From assembly GCF_014203795.1 (NCBI RefSeq), contig NZ_JACHJU010000001.1, forward strand, positions 2,604,001-2,668,000: DNA of 64,000 bases. Reading direction: 5' to 3'. Made by a program: the position numbers and the translations under genes. The stretch's first letter is position 1; the number at the start of each line of letters is the position of its first letter. The DNA is from Streptosporangium album (GTDB lineage Bacteria; Actinomycetota; Actinomycetes; Streptosporangiales; Streptosporangiaceae). Positions 35,536-43,580 of this stretch are shown piece by piece. Under the pieces are notes generated by a model. It did no database searches and was not told the DNA's origin. It saw only the letters and a program-made list of their open reading frames with translations.

Positions 35536-35555
35536 CGATACGCCGCGAGCGAACG
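35536..35555 (-). promoter_or_regulatory. Duplicated ClgR-like box
   Basis: Minus-strand CGTTCGCTCGCGGCGTATCG, one base different from the clpC copy at 34731-34750. A better -10-like TATACA is present about 70 bp downstream in this copy, so the gene may still be transcribed even though the SigR-type -35 is damaged. Confidence 0.4.
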
Positions 35556-35641
35556 ACCTTTATCGACCACTCAAACGCGTCATGCGGTCATGGCCGCCAC
35601 CGGACCCCACCGTGGCCGCCATAACCGCATGATTCAACGAT

Positions 35642-35974
35642 CTAGTGAGCCGCTTCGTACTGCTCGACGATCTTGGAGGCGATTCGACCGCGCTCGCTGA
35701 CATTGAGGCCGTGCGACTTCGCCCATGCCCGGATGTCGGCGCTCTTCTCTCGCGTCAGCGCCCGGGTGCCACCTGCACGGCGACGACGAGGGGCCAGCGC
35801 GCCGGAACGACGGGCGCTCTGCACGAAAGGCGACAGGGAGTCGCGGAGCTTCTTCGCGTTTACGTCACTCAGATCAATCTCATAGCTGGTGCCGTCAATC
35901 GCGAAGGCGACAGTCTCATTGGCCTCGCCCCCATCGAGGTCGTCGATGAGAATCTCCTGGATCTGCTTGGCCAT
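35642..35974 (-). CDS. lsr2: Nucleoid-associated protein Lsr2
   Basis: 110 aa, the normal size. The N-terminal oligomerisation domain contains IDDLDGGEANETVAFAIDGT and SYEIDLSDVNAKKLRDSL. A basic linker (PRRRRAGG) leads to the C-terminal DNA-binding domain with the AT-hook-like Arg-Gly-Arg in SERGRIASKIVEQYE. Lsr2 bridges DNA and silences AT-rich, often horizontally acquired genes. It sits in the conserved lsr2-clpC order but is separated from clpC by the duplicated segment. About 120 bp of its 3' half are repeated at 34867-34979. Confidence 0.96.
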   Translation of the reverse strand: MAKQIQEILIDDLDGGEANETVAFAIDGTSYEIDLSDVNAKKLRDSLSPFVQSARRSGALAPRRRRAGGTRALTREKSADIRAWAKSHGLNVSERGRIASKIVEQYEAAH

Positions 35975-36092
35975 CTACGCAATCCTTTCGCGGAGTATTG
36001 TTTCATTCGCTAGCTAAACATATACCCGCAATCGGAGAGCGGCAATTCCGGGAGACCGGCGATTCTCGCCGGGCACCGAGGCCGCGCGTTGA

Positions 36093-36236
36093 TCAACTGT
36101 TCTCCGACTCAGCCTGGTCCCGCGGTTTTGCCGGGCGGCGGCCGGCGGCTTCACTGCGTAGAACCTTGACAACTCCGTAGATGAAGGCCCCGCCGACGAC
36201 CACTGGAGGTATCAACGCGGACAATACGTCGCTCAT
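36093..36236 (-). CDS. Small single-pass membrane protein
   Basis: 47 aa: MSDVLSALIPPVVVGGAFIY then GVVKVLRS and a charged tail. One membrane helix (residues 8-26) is followed by a positive cytoplasmic region. ATG 36236 follows GGAGCGAGG. Small membrane proteins of this type lie between lysS and lsr2 in other actinobacteria. Function unknown. Confidence 0.75.
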   Translation of the reverse strand: MSDVLSALIPPVVVGGAFIYGVVKVLRSEAAGRRPAKPRDQAESENS

Positions 36237-37223
36237 TCGTCCTCGCTCCGCACCGGGGATGGCTTTCTGGGGACCATGGATTTTTTGACGACGGCATCCC
36301 GGGCCGTGCCGGGGGCTCGCTGGATCGCGTTGGATCCGCCCACACATGACCATAGCGTCACCGACGAGCGGTGGCCGTCACTGGGGCGGCCATGCCGGTC
36401 GTTCACTACCTTAATGCTTCTCTCCAGCCGTCTTACCGGTTGCACTCCGTAAAGCCGGGCGGAAAAAACCGGCAAGGTGATCACGCGATGATCAACTTTA
36501 CCGGAAAACCAATGCCCGCCCAGGTCCCCGGCCGCGGGGCGACCCACCTCTCTGCCGTGAAATCCCTGCTGAGGGAGGGGTAGGCGAGACCGGGAGAGAC
36601 CGCCGCGGAGCTGGAGACCGTCGTCACACTCTTCACCATGGAATGCCCGCCGTGATGAGAACGCCCGGTCGGAGAGCCCTCGCTTCATCGGACCGGCGGC
36701 CCACCGCGCAACGCCATCGTCGACAAGAAGGCGGGGCTTCATCGCTTTCTTACCAAGGAGACGTCCGTCTCCGGCATACAGGGCATAGTCGTAGCCCGTA
36801 TAACCACCAAACGCGCTCAGGCGCGTCAACAACCCCGTCAACACCACGGTCTCCGGACCCGGAGCGGCAGAAGGGCCTGGCGTGGCGGCTGGAAGATCCG
36901 GAAGACGGCCGAGAACGGGAAGGTCCGGAAGACGGCGGAGAAGGGGAGGAAGAGAATCCGGTGGAGCGTCACGGCACCGGCGGCACCGATGCTTCCACCA
37001 TTTCATCGGTGGTACGGGGAACTTCCGACCGCAAGTGACAGCTCATTGGCCGCTCTTAGCGGGCCGCCCTCGACGTCATGACCGACCCGGTCGTGATTGT
37101 CGGCATCAGAGCACGAGGCGACCGCCATAACCTTCCTCCCGGCGGTGCGTATGGCATGGCTTTGCACTTCCGGCGCGCGGCGTCGGAAGGTCGTTACGGA
37201 GCCCGTTTTCTCACTCATACGTG
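36237..37223. other. Long stretch without a convincing gene
   Basis: About 990 bp. No frame combines a ribosome site, actinomycete codon bias and a recognisable product. Several frames stay open by chance. A 27-bp imperfect direct repeat (36891-36917 and 36918-36944) lies within. The stretch falls exactly where lysS would be expected next to lsr2 in the conserved order. It may be scar sequence from the insertion of the 37-42 kb genes. Confidence 0.5.
36891..36944. repeat. 27-bp imperfect direct repeat
   Basis: GGAAGATCCGGAAGACGGCC... at 36891 recurs as GGAAGGTCCGGAAGACGGCG... at 36918 with about three differences. Non-coding as far as I can tell. Confidence 0.7.
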
Positions 37224-37261
37224 AAATCGGGGCCGGCGGTTCATCCCGCCGACCCCGATTT
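37224..37261. terminator. Strong hairpin terminator after RDD gene
   Basis: AAATCGGGG-C-CGGCGG pairs with CCGCCG-A-CCCCGATTT: 15 pairs, one mismatch, 6-nt loop, 8 bp after the minus-strand stop. Confidence 0.85.
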
Positions 37262-37269
37262 TCGGGGAA

Positions 37270-38544
37270 CTACTTGGTCTTGACCACGGCCGTCTTGGCC
37301 GCCTTGTCGTGCAGAGCCTGCTGCAGGGGCTTGTCCCACAGCGGCCACAGCACATCCACCAGCACGAAAATCCCGAGCAGGGAGGTCAGCAGCATGGCGA
37401 TGAATCCCAGCAGGCCGCTGAACGCGTAGATGACGTAGAAGCCGAACAGCACGAGGGCCCGCTTGACGGCGCCCCCGATGTCCAGGCCGCCGGTGAGCCG
37501 GCCTCCCACCGGGACGACCCTGATGCCCATGATCTGCTTGCCGAGGGTGGTGCCGTTGCGCATCAGCATGAAGATCTCGTAGCCGATGAGCGCCAGCCCG
37601 ACGATGAGCGAGGACACCAGCCCGTACATGGCGACGCTGCCCTCGATGGCGAAGGTCTCGCTGTTGAACGTCGGCTTGAACGGCAGCGCGGCCAGATAGC
37701 CCACGATGTTGGCGGGGATGCCCACGATCAGTGAGTCGATGAGGCGGGCCACCAGGCGCTGCCACCACTCCGCGAGGGGGGCGGGGACGCCGGGGGGCAT
37801 CGCACCCTGAGGCGCGTAGCCCTGGCCGTAGCCCTGCTGCTGGCCGTAGCCCGGCTGCTGGCCGTAACCCGGCTGGGGGGGCTGCTGGCCGTAGCCCGGC
37901 TGGCCGTAGGGACCCGTACCCGGCTGCTGGCCGTACTGCTGCTGCTGGCCGTAGCCCGACTGCTGGCCGTAACCCGGCTGGGCGGGCTGCTGGCCGTAGG
38001 GACCCGTACCCGGCTGCTGGCCGTACTGCTGCTGCTGTCCGTAGCCCGACTGCTGGCCGTAACCCGGCTGGGCGGGCTGCTGGCCGTAGGGGGACTGCTC
38101 CTGAGCCGGCTGCTGGCCGTACGGCTGCTGCTGGCCATAGGACTGCTCCTGGGCGGGCTGCCCGTAGGGAGACTGCTGGCCGTAGCCCGGCTGGCCGTAG
38201 GGGCCCGTCCCAGGCTGCTGCTGGCCGTAGCCCGGCTGGGCGGGCTGCTGGCCGTAGGGGGACTGCTCCTGAGCCGGCTGCTGGCCGTACGGCTGCTGCT
38301 GGCCGTACCCCGGCTGCTGTCCGTACCCCGGCTGCTGGCCGTACTGCTGCTGCCCGTACCCCGGCTGGGCCTGTCCCGGACCGGTGTGCGGCTGTGACGC
38401 CTCCGCTCGGTATCCCACAATCGTTACATCGGGGTCGTGTTCGTCATGGTCTCGGCCCCCACTGTGCTGCCCGTACTCCGGCTGTCCCGACGGTGTGCGA
38501 TCGCGGTCGGGATCATCCTGGTACGGCGGCTGTCCGATGCTCAC
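37270..38544 (-). CDS. RDD-family membrane protein with Gln/Gly/Tyr repeat domain
   Basis: 424 aa. Residues about 60-245 are a low-complexity tract built from [21 protein letters not shown] and [11 protein letters not shown] units. The C-terminal ~165 aa form an RDD domain: [20 protein letters not shown] (with R and D), then [20 protein letters not shown] and three to four membrane helices. RDD proteins are poorly characterised; some move ions or small molecules. The cytoplasmic repeat domain resembles prion-like Gly-Tyr-Gln sequences that can self-associate. The central DNA is highly repetitive, so repeat number may vary and may be misassembled. Confidence 0.85.
   Translation of the reverse strand: MSIGQPPYQDDPDRDRTPSGQPEYGQHSGGRDHDEHDPDVTIVGYRAEASQPHTGPGQAQPGYGQQQYGQQPGYGQQPGYGQQQPYGQQPAQEQSPYGQQPAQPGYGQQQPGTGPYGQPGYGQQSPYGQPAQEQSYGQQQPYGQQPAQEQSPYGQQPAQPGYGQQSGYGQQQQYGQQPGTGPYGQQPAQPGYGQQSGYGQQQQYGQQPGTGPYGQPGYGQQPPQPGYGQQPGYGQQQGYGQGYAPQGAMPPGVPAPLAEWWQRLVARLIDSLIVGIPANIVGYLAALPFKPTFNSETFAIEGSVAMYGLVSSLIVGLALIGYEIFMLMRNGTTLGKQIMGIRVVPVGGRLTGGLDIGGAVKRALVLFGFYVIYAFSGLLGFIAMLLTSLLGIFVLVDVLWPLWDKPLQQALHDKAAKTAVVKTK
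37806..38365. repeat. Degenerate coding repeats (PGYGQQ units)
   Basis: Many tandem and dispersed copies of CTGGCCGTAGCCCGGCTG-like units (minus-strand coding). A longer segment containing CCGTAGGGACCCGTACCCGG occurs twice nearly exactly (near 37915 and 37997). Confidence 0.85.
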
Positions 38545-38664
38545 CGCGTCACCTCACTTCGACTGCGCATGTGGCATATGTGAGACGCACATGCTTGCTG
38601 CAGCACAAGGTATCGACATAGGTATCAACAGTCATCTTTCCGATCAGTAACCGCCACGGCAATG

Positions 38665-39309
38665 TCAGCGCTGGTCCTCGGTCAGGTGGAGCAGCATCCG
38701 GGTGTTTCCCAGGGTGTTCGGCTTGACATGCTCCAGGTCGAGAAACTCCGCGACACCCTCGTCATAGGAGGCGAGAAGCTCGGCGTAGACCTCCGGGGAG
38801 ACGGGTGTGCCCTGGATCTCCCGGAATCCGTGCCGGGCGAAGAATCCGACCTCGAAGGTGAGGCAGAAGACCCTGCGCAGCCCGAGCTCGCCGGCGGTGC
38901 GGATGAGTTCCGAGACGATCCGGTTGCCGATGCCCAGCCCCCGGCAGCCGGGGTCGACGGCGACGGTGCGGATCTCCGCGAGGTCCTCCCAGAGCACGTG
39001 GAGCGCCCCGCAGCCCACCACGGCACCCGTCTGCTCGGCGACCCAGAACTCCTGGACGTCCTCGTACAGGGTGACCGTGGCCTTCTCCAGGAGGCGGCGG
39101 CCGGCGCCCCCGTAGGTGTCGACGAGCCGCCGGATGACACGCACGTCCCGGGTGCGGGCGCGCCGCACCCGGACCGTGGCCTCGTCGGCCTCGGCCTCCC
39201 GGTGGTCCCGCTCGGGGTCTGCACTTCCGCCCCCGGGCCCGGCCTCCTGACCTGCTTTCCCGGTGCCGTGTACGGCCTGCGTAGGGGAGTGCTCCGCAAC
39301 CTGCTCCAT
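38665..39309 (-). CDS. Amino-acid N-acetyltransferase (N-acetylglutamate synthase-like GNAT)
   Basis: 214 aa as drawn. The GNAT core starts near residue 45 (VRVRRARTRDVRVIRRLVDT) and includes VVGCGALHVLWEDLAEIRTV, ACoA loop VDPGCRGLGIGNRIVSELI and FFARHGFREI. This is the short actinobacterial ArgA type that makes N-acetylglutamate for arginine synthesis. The first ~45 residues are low-complexity Gly/Glu/Pro, so a downstream GTG near the core may be the true start. Conserved in the neighbourhood of lysS/clpC in related genomes. Confidence 0.82.
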   Translation of the reverse strand: MEQVAEHSPTQAVHGTGKAGQEAGPGGGSADPERDHREAEADEATVRVRRARTRDVRVIRRLVDTYGGAGRRLLEKATVTLYEDVQEFWVAEQTGAVVGCGALHVLWEDLAEIRTVAVDPGCRGLGIGNRIVSELIRTAGELGLRRVFCLTFEVGFFARHGFREIQGTPVSPEVYAELLASYDEGVAEFLDLEHVKPNTLGNTRMLLHLTEDQR

Positions 39310-39639
39310 GACCGATCAGCGTACGTCCTCAACTCTCTCGAGTTACGGCTCACCCTTAACTCCCACCTCGCAGACACCAGATGGCCTGCGGTGGCTCAGT
39401 GGCCACGCCGGGCCGGCTGCCTCGGCAAGAGTCGGAATCCGCCTTTCACGGGGCTCTGGACCTGCGAAGACTTCCGTCATGAGCACTCAAAAGACGGATA
39501 AAACCAGCGTAATGCGCATGTTGATCATGAAGATGTGTGATCTCGCCGTGACGTGCCAGTTGTGAAACCTCTACCGAGTTTGTAGTTCTGGTTGAGCATG
39601 AACCTCCAATTGCACTAATGTCCGTGCTCGATGTCAGCA
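39310..39639. other. Intergenic region before the c-di-AMP riboswitch
   Basis: 330 bp between the divergent GNAT and NlpC genes. It includes the inverted repeat AACTC-TCTC-GAGTT near the GNAT start and an AT-richer stretch (about 39490-39620) likely to hold the promoter for the riboswitch transcript. No gene seen. Confidence 0.45.
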
Positions 39640-39793
39640 GGGTAAAGAGCTGACCCGCCGAATCCCCGGAACCGGGGAACCGGGGACCCACCCTCCACGT
39701 CCCTGGGGTGAATCCGAGGTGCCACCGGCACCTCGGTAGGGCTGCCTCCGGCCCGAACCCGTCAGCTAACCCGGTAGGCGGCCGAGAGAGGAG
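39640..39793 (+). ncRNA. ydaO-type c-di-AMP riboswitch
   Basis: The conserved blocks of the ydaO/yuaA element are present in order: GACCCGCCGAATCC, GGAACCGGGGACCCA, TGGGGTGAATCCGAGG, GGTAGGGCTGCCTCCGG and GTCAGCTAACCCGGTAGGCG (39761-39780), ending GAGAGG at the ribosome site. In actinobacteria this element precedes cell-wall hydrolase genes and turns them off when c-di-AMP is high. Here it sits directly before an NlpC/P60 gene. Confidence 0.92.
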
Positions 39794-39800
39794 CCTGTTG

Positions 39801-40847
39801 GTGAAGCGCACGCGCAACCCTGAGGGAAAGCGCGAGGGTAGACATGCCCGCCGGGAACACGTCTCACGTGGACTCACCTGCCGGATGGCGGTCATCGGGC
39901 TGGCCTTCGCCTCCCTGACCCTCGGCACCCCTCTGGTCGCGGCCACCGCCGACCCGCAGCCCAACCTGAAGGAACTCGCCAAGCAGGCCGAGAAGCTGCA
40001 CACCGAGATCGAGACGCTGAGCGAGCAGTACAACGGCGGGCGCGTCAAGCTCAAGCAGGCCCAGCGCGCCGCGGAGACGGCCAAGAAGACCCTCGCCGGC
40101 AGCGAGTCCGAGCTCGCCTCCCGCCGCACCAAGGCCACCCTCCTGGCGCAGCGCTCCTACATGTCGGGCGGGCTGGGCTCGGCTCTCGCCTTCACCCAGT
40201 CGAACGATCCCGACGCCTTCCTCGACCGGGCCACCACGAGCTACGCCCTCCAGCAGCAACAGAGCGAGGAGGTCGCCCAGGTCGCCCAGGCGATCAAGAA
40301 CGCTGAGCGGGCCCAGGCCAGCGCCAAGGCCCGGACCGCCGAGGTGAAGGGACTCCTCGAGGAGATCGGCACCAAGCGCACCAAGATCGAACGTCTGGTC
40401 GCCAAGGTCGAGAGCAACCTGTTCAGCGAGGTGCGCAGCCGGGCCAAGACCACCATAGGCAGCAGGGTGCGGATCAGCGTGCCGATCGTCGGCAGCGGCA
40501 AGGCCGCCGAGGCCGCCCGCTGGGCGCTCACCCAGCAGCTCAAGCCGTACGTCTGGGGCGCCGAGGGGCCCGGCTCCTTCGACTGCTCCGGCCTGGTCAT
40601 GTGGGCCTACCAGAAGGTCGGCATCAGCCTGCCTCACTACACCGGTGACCAGTGGACCGCGGGCACCCACGTGTCCAGAGACCAGCTGCGCCCCGGCGAT
40701 CTGGTCTTCTTCTACAGCGACCTGCACCACGTCGGGATCTACATCGGCGCGGGCATGATGGTCCACGCCCCGCAGACCGGTGACGTCATCCACATCGCCT
40801 CGATCGACAACCGCCCCTTCGCCGGCGGCGTGCGGATCGCGGACTGA
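39801..40847 (+). CDS. Secreted NlpC/P60 peptidoglycan hydrolase
   Basis: 348 aa. Basic N-terminus, then signal segment MAVIGLAFASLTLGTPLVAA with cleavage near residue 50. A long coiled coil follows (about 55-215: LKELAKQAEKLHTEIETLSE). The C-terminal NlpC/P60 catalytic domain has Cys262 (FDCSGLVMWAYQ), His310 (LHHVGIYIG) and His322. It is a gamma-D-glutamyl-meso-DAP endopeptidase that opens the wall for growth. The RipA-like coiled coil may keep it inactive. GTG 39801 follows GAGAGGAG. It is governed by the c-di-AMP riboswitch immediately upstream. Confidence 0.93.
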   Translation: MKRTRNPEGKREGRHARREHVSRGLTCRMAVIGLAFASLTLGTPLVAATADPQPNLKELAKQAEKLHTEIETLSEQYNGGRVKLKQAQRAAETAKKTLAGSESELASRRTKATLLAQRSYMSGGLGSALAFTQSNDPDAFLDRATTSYALQQQQSEEVAQVAQAIKNAERAQASAKARTAEVKGLLEEIGTKRTKIERLVAKVESNLFSEVRSRAKTTIGSRVRISVPIVGSGKAAEAARWALTQQLKPYVWGAEGPGSFDCSGLVMWAYQKVGISLPHYTGDQWTAGTHVSRDQLRPGDLVFFYSDLHHVGIYIGAGMMVHAPQTGDVIHIASIDNRPFAGGVRIAD

Positions 40848-40868
40848 GGCGGGCGACCGGGACAGGAC

Positions 40869-41117
40869 CTAGATCAGTCGGCGGCGAGCGGCCCAGGCCA
40901 CGGCCTCGATCGCCGTGGCCACGCCGATGCGGTCGCAGATCCCGCGGAGCCTGCGCCGGACGGTCCGGCCACTGATGTCGAGACGACGCCCCACCCGGTC
41001 CACGGTGACGCCCTTGGCAAGTTCTGCCAGGAGCACGAGATCTTCGTCACTGAGACCGATCTCGCCCGCGCCCAGGAGTCTGTCGTCGCGACGGGAATCC
41101 ACTTCCGGATATGCCAT
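40869..41117 (-). CDS. Stand-alone LuxR-type HTH protein
   Basis: 82 aa consisting of little more than a GerE/LuxR DNA-binding domain: LSDEDLVLLAELAKGVTVDR followed by VGRRLDISGRTVRRRLRGIC and a helix IEAVAWAARRRLI. It lacks a receiver or sensor domain, like other small LuxR proteins of sporulating actinomycetes (BldM/WhiI relatives are longer). Target genes unknown. It is convergent with nlpC and divergent from a tetR gene. Confidence 0.85.
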   Translation of the reverse strand: MAYPEVDSRRDDRLLGAGEIGLSDEDLVLLAELAKGVTVDRVGRRLDISGRTVRRRLRGICDRIGVATAIEAVAWAARRRLI

Positions 41118-41245
41118 CTAGAGTCGCTCCCCCCGCTCTGAAACTCAGGCGTGAGTATGTTGGAATCAATGCCGCCCGTCAGGAACGGTAAACGCCTTGT
41201 TCAAAGGTCGTCAAGTTCTCTTCTCCATAGAGGTGGCGGACGCTA

Positions 41246-41276
41246 TTGACATAGCGGCCGCTACGTGAAGTACTCA
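41246..41276 (+). promoter_or_regulatory. tetR promoter with overlapping operator palindrome
   Basis: TTGACA at 41246-41251, then a perfect 12-bp palindrome TAGCGGCCGCTA at 41252-41263 filling the spacer, and a weak TACTCA -10 at 41271-41276, 4 nt from the ATG at 41281. It suggests a leaderless, autorepressed tetR transcript. Confidence 0.5.
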
Positions 41277-41280
41277 TGAT

Positions 41281-41913
41281 ATGTCGGTGCCTTTGCGGTT
41301 AAGCCGGAGCGAAGCCAAGGCACGCACCCGCAAGCGTCTGTTGTCCGCAGCGGCCGAAGTCTTCGCAGAACAAGGTTTCGCCGGCGCCTCCGTCGACGAG
41401 ATCGCCTTCAGGGCCGGCCACACGGTCGGTGCCCTCTACTCCCATTTCGCCGGAAAGAACGAGCTCTTCCTCACGCTCTTTGACGAGCGGGTCTCCCACC
41501 CCCTTGACCACGTCGGGGAAATCGCCTCCCAATGGGAGGGAGACGAGACCACCTTTGCGGCATTTGGGGCATATCTGGCTGGAGTGGCTGATCATCACAC
41601 GGTACGGAGCACGCTGGAAATGGAGTTTCTGCGCTATGCGCTGACCCGGCCGGAATTACTCGACCGTCTGGCCGCCCGCTGGTGGGCTCCCCGTGCGGCG
41701 GTCGCCCGCCTGGTGGCCCCGCACTGCGGGGGACACGATCCCGCCCTCGTGGCGACCGCGATCATCGGACTCTTCGAGGGGCTCGTCATGCAGCGCCGCG
41801 TCGACCGCGCCGCAGTGCCGCCCCAGCTGTTCACCGAGTCACTGCGCTGGCTGATGGCAGGGCTCGCCCGCACTCCCGTGAGACCGGCGGACCCGTTGCC
41901 GGAACCGCGCTGA
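41281..41913 (+). CDS. TetR-family transcriptional regulator
   Basis: 210 aa. HTH at about residues 12-58: KRLLSAAAEVFAEQGFAGAS, VDEIAFRAGHTVGALYSHFA. The C-terminal domain is helical (TetR_C-type: YLAGVADHHTVRSTLEMEFL). No obvious target operon is adjacent: lysS is convergent and the luxR-like gene is divergent. The palindrome in its own promoter indicates autoregulation. The ligand is unknown. Confidence 0.9.
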   Translation: MSVPLRLSRSEAKARTRKRLLSAAAEVFAEQGFAGASVDEIAFRAGHTVGALYSHFAGKNELFLTLFDERVSHPLDHVGEIASQWEGDETTFAAFGAYLAGVADHHTVRSTLEMEFLRYALTRPELLDRLAARWWAPRAAVARLVAPHCGGHDPALVATAIIGLFEGLVMQRRVDRAAVPPQLFTESLRWLMAGLARTPVRPADPLPEPR

Positions 41914-41943
41914 GTCCGGACGGGGTTCCCGATGCCGACTTAC

Positions 41944-41980
41944 CCCGGCTGGGCCCGCAGGCCGTACGGGCCCAGCCGGG
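41944..41980. terminator. Bidirectional terminator, tetR / lysS
   Basis: Perfect 14-bp stem (41944-41957 with 41967-41980), 9-nt loop, between the convergent tetR and lysS genes. Confidence 0.85.
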
Positions 41981-42053
41981 CGCAGGCCCTCGCGACGGCG
42001 CCGGGTCTGGCCCCGGCACCGCCCGCATGGGGAACGGTCACGCCCCGCCCGGC

Positions 42054-43556
42054 TCAGCCTGCTGGCTTGACCAGGGGGAACAGGATCGTTTCGCGGATGT
42101 TTCTGCCGGTGAAGGCCATGACGAGACGGTCCACACCGAGCCCCATGCCACCGGTGGGCGGCATGGCATATTCCAGGGCGGTGAGGAAGTCCTCGTCAAG
42201 CTGCATGGCCTCGGGGTCGCCCCCGGCGGCGAGCAGGGACTGCTCGGTGAGGCGGCGGCGCTGCTCGACCGGGTCGACCAGCTCCGAGTAGGCGGTGCCG
42301 AGTTCGGTGCCGAACCCGATCAGGTCCCACTTCTCGGTGAGGAGCGGATTGTCGCGGTGCTGGCGGGTCAGCGGGGAGGTCTCCAGCGGGTAGTCCATGA
42401 CGAACGTGGGCTGGATGAGGGTGTGCTCGACGAGTTCCTCGAAGATCTCCTGAACGAGCTTGCCCTGGCCCCACTTCGGGTCCCAGTGGATGTCGTGCGT
42501 GTCCGCGTGCTTGCGGACCTGCTCCAGCGGCGTCTCGGTGGTGATCTCCTGCCCCAGGGCCTCCGACACCGCTCCGTAGAGGGTGATCCTCGGCCACTCG
42601 GGCAGGCCCAGGTCGATCTCCTGACCCTCGTGGGTCACCACGGAGTGGCCGAGGGCGGCCACGACCGCGCTCTGGATCATCCGCTGGGTCAGGTCGGCCA
42701 TGTCGTTGTAGTCGAGATACGTCCCGTAGGCCTCGAGCATGGTGAACTCGGGGTTGTGGGTGGCGTCCGCGCCCTCGTTGCGGAAGTTGCGGTTGATCTC
42801 GAAGACCTTCTCGATCCCGCCCACCACGAGCCGCTTGAGGTAGAGCTCGATCGCGATGCGGAGGTAGAGCTCCATGCTGTAGGCGTTGATGTGGGTCTTG
42901 AACGGCCGGGCCGTCGCACCGCCGTGGATCGGCTGGAGCATCGGCGTCTCGACCTCGAGGTAGCCCTCGCCGTGCCAGAAGTCACGCATCGCCCGCACGA
43001 CGGCGCTACGGGTGTAGGCCATCTTCCGCGCCTCGTCGTTGACGATGAGGTCCAGGTAACGCTGGCGGACCCGCGCCTCGGGGTCGGTGAGCCCGGCGTG
43101 CTTCTCCGGCAGCGGGCGCAGGCACTTTGAAGTGATCGCCCAGCGGTCGGCGAGGATGGACAGCTCACCACGGCGGGAGGTGATGACCTCGCCCTCGATG
43201 CCGACGTGGTCACCGAGGTCGACGTCGCGCTTCCAGGCGGCCAGGGAGTCTTCCCCCACCTTGTCCAGCGAGATCATGACCTGGAGGTCGGCGGAGCCGT
43301 CACGGATGGTGGCGAAGCAGAGTTTGCCCCCGGTCCGGGAGAGCATGACCCGCCCAGTAACGCCCACTTTGTCGCCGGTCGCGGTGTCTACGGGGAGATC
43401 GGCATATTTTTCACGGATCTCGGCGTTGGTCGCGGTGCGCGGAAAATTCACCGGGTAGGGGTCGACGCCTTCGGAGCGGAGGCGGTCGAGCTTCTCCCGG
43501 CGCACGCGCATCTGCTCGGGCAGATCCTCGGCTGGGTTCGTCACTTCATCGGTCAC
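42054..43556 (-). CDS. lysS: Lysyl-tRNA synthetase, class II
   Basis: 500 aa. OB-fold anticodon-binding domain (about 60-150: VGVTGRVMLSRTGGKLCFAT), then the class II core. Motif 1 covers FWHGEGYLEVETPMLQPIHG, motif 2 is KVFEINRNFRNEGADATHNPEFT, motif 3 is PPTGGMGLGVDRLVM near the C-terminus. It charges tRNA-Lys. It is the last gene of a nadBC-coaX-lysS transcript: 24 nt separate it from coaX. The first residues (MTDEVTNPAEDLPEQMRVRR) are typical for actinobacteria. Confidence 0.97.
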   Translation of the reverse strand: MTDEVTNPAEDLPEQMRVRREKLDRLRSEGVDPYPVNFPRTATNAEIREKYADLPVDTATGDKVGVTGRVMLSRTGGKLCFATIRDGSADLQVMISLDKVGEDSLAAWKRDVDLGDHVGIEGEVITSRRGELSILADRWAITSKCLRPLPEKHAGLTDPEARVRQRYLDLIVNDEARKMAYTRSAVVRAMRDFWHGEGYLEVETPMLQPIHGGATARPFKTHINAYSMELYLRIAIELYLKRLVVGGIEKVFEINRNFRNEGADATHNPEFTMLEAYGTYLDYNDMADLTQRMIQSAVVAALGHSVVTHEGQEIDLGLPEWPRITLYGAVSEALGQEITTETPLEQVRKHADTHDIHWDPKWGQGKLVQEIFEELVEHTLIQPTFVMDYPLETSPLTRQHRDNPLLTEKWDLIGFGTELGTAYSELVDPVEQRRRLTEQSLLAAGGDPEAMQLDEDFLTALEYAMPPTGGMGLGVDRLVMAFTGRNIRETILFPLVKPAG

Positions 43557-43580
43557 AGGCCAAGGTTACCGATGTCTGTG

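Larger units (their letters stand above)
34179..35785. repeat. 801-bp tandem duplication spanning lsr2 3' end, leader and clpC 5' end
   Basis: 34179-34979 and 34980-about 35785 align along their length. The clpC start (34571) and the start of the short copy (35372) are exactly 801 bp apart. The GAGATCGGC in the Clp_N end recurs at 34179 and 34980. The lsr2-coding text CTTGGAGGCGATTCGAC recurs at 34867 and 35672 (805 bp, small indels). The novel junction joins clpC near codon 131 to the lsr2 second half. Visible divergence shows the event is not recent. Confidence 0.9.

Noticed and set aside
36237..37006. Minus-strand frame of about 257 aa near 36.3-37.0 kb
   Set aside because: No ribosome site, poor codon bias, no domain, and its 5' part is Arg/Cys/Leu repeat-like translation of the 27-bp repeat.
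37806..38365. CRISPR-like repeated units
   Set aside because: Repeats are coding (Gly-Tyr-Gln units), not uniform, and have no unique equal-length spacers or cas genes.
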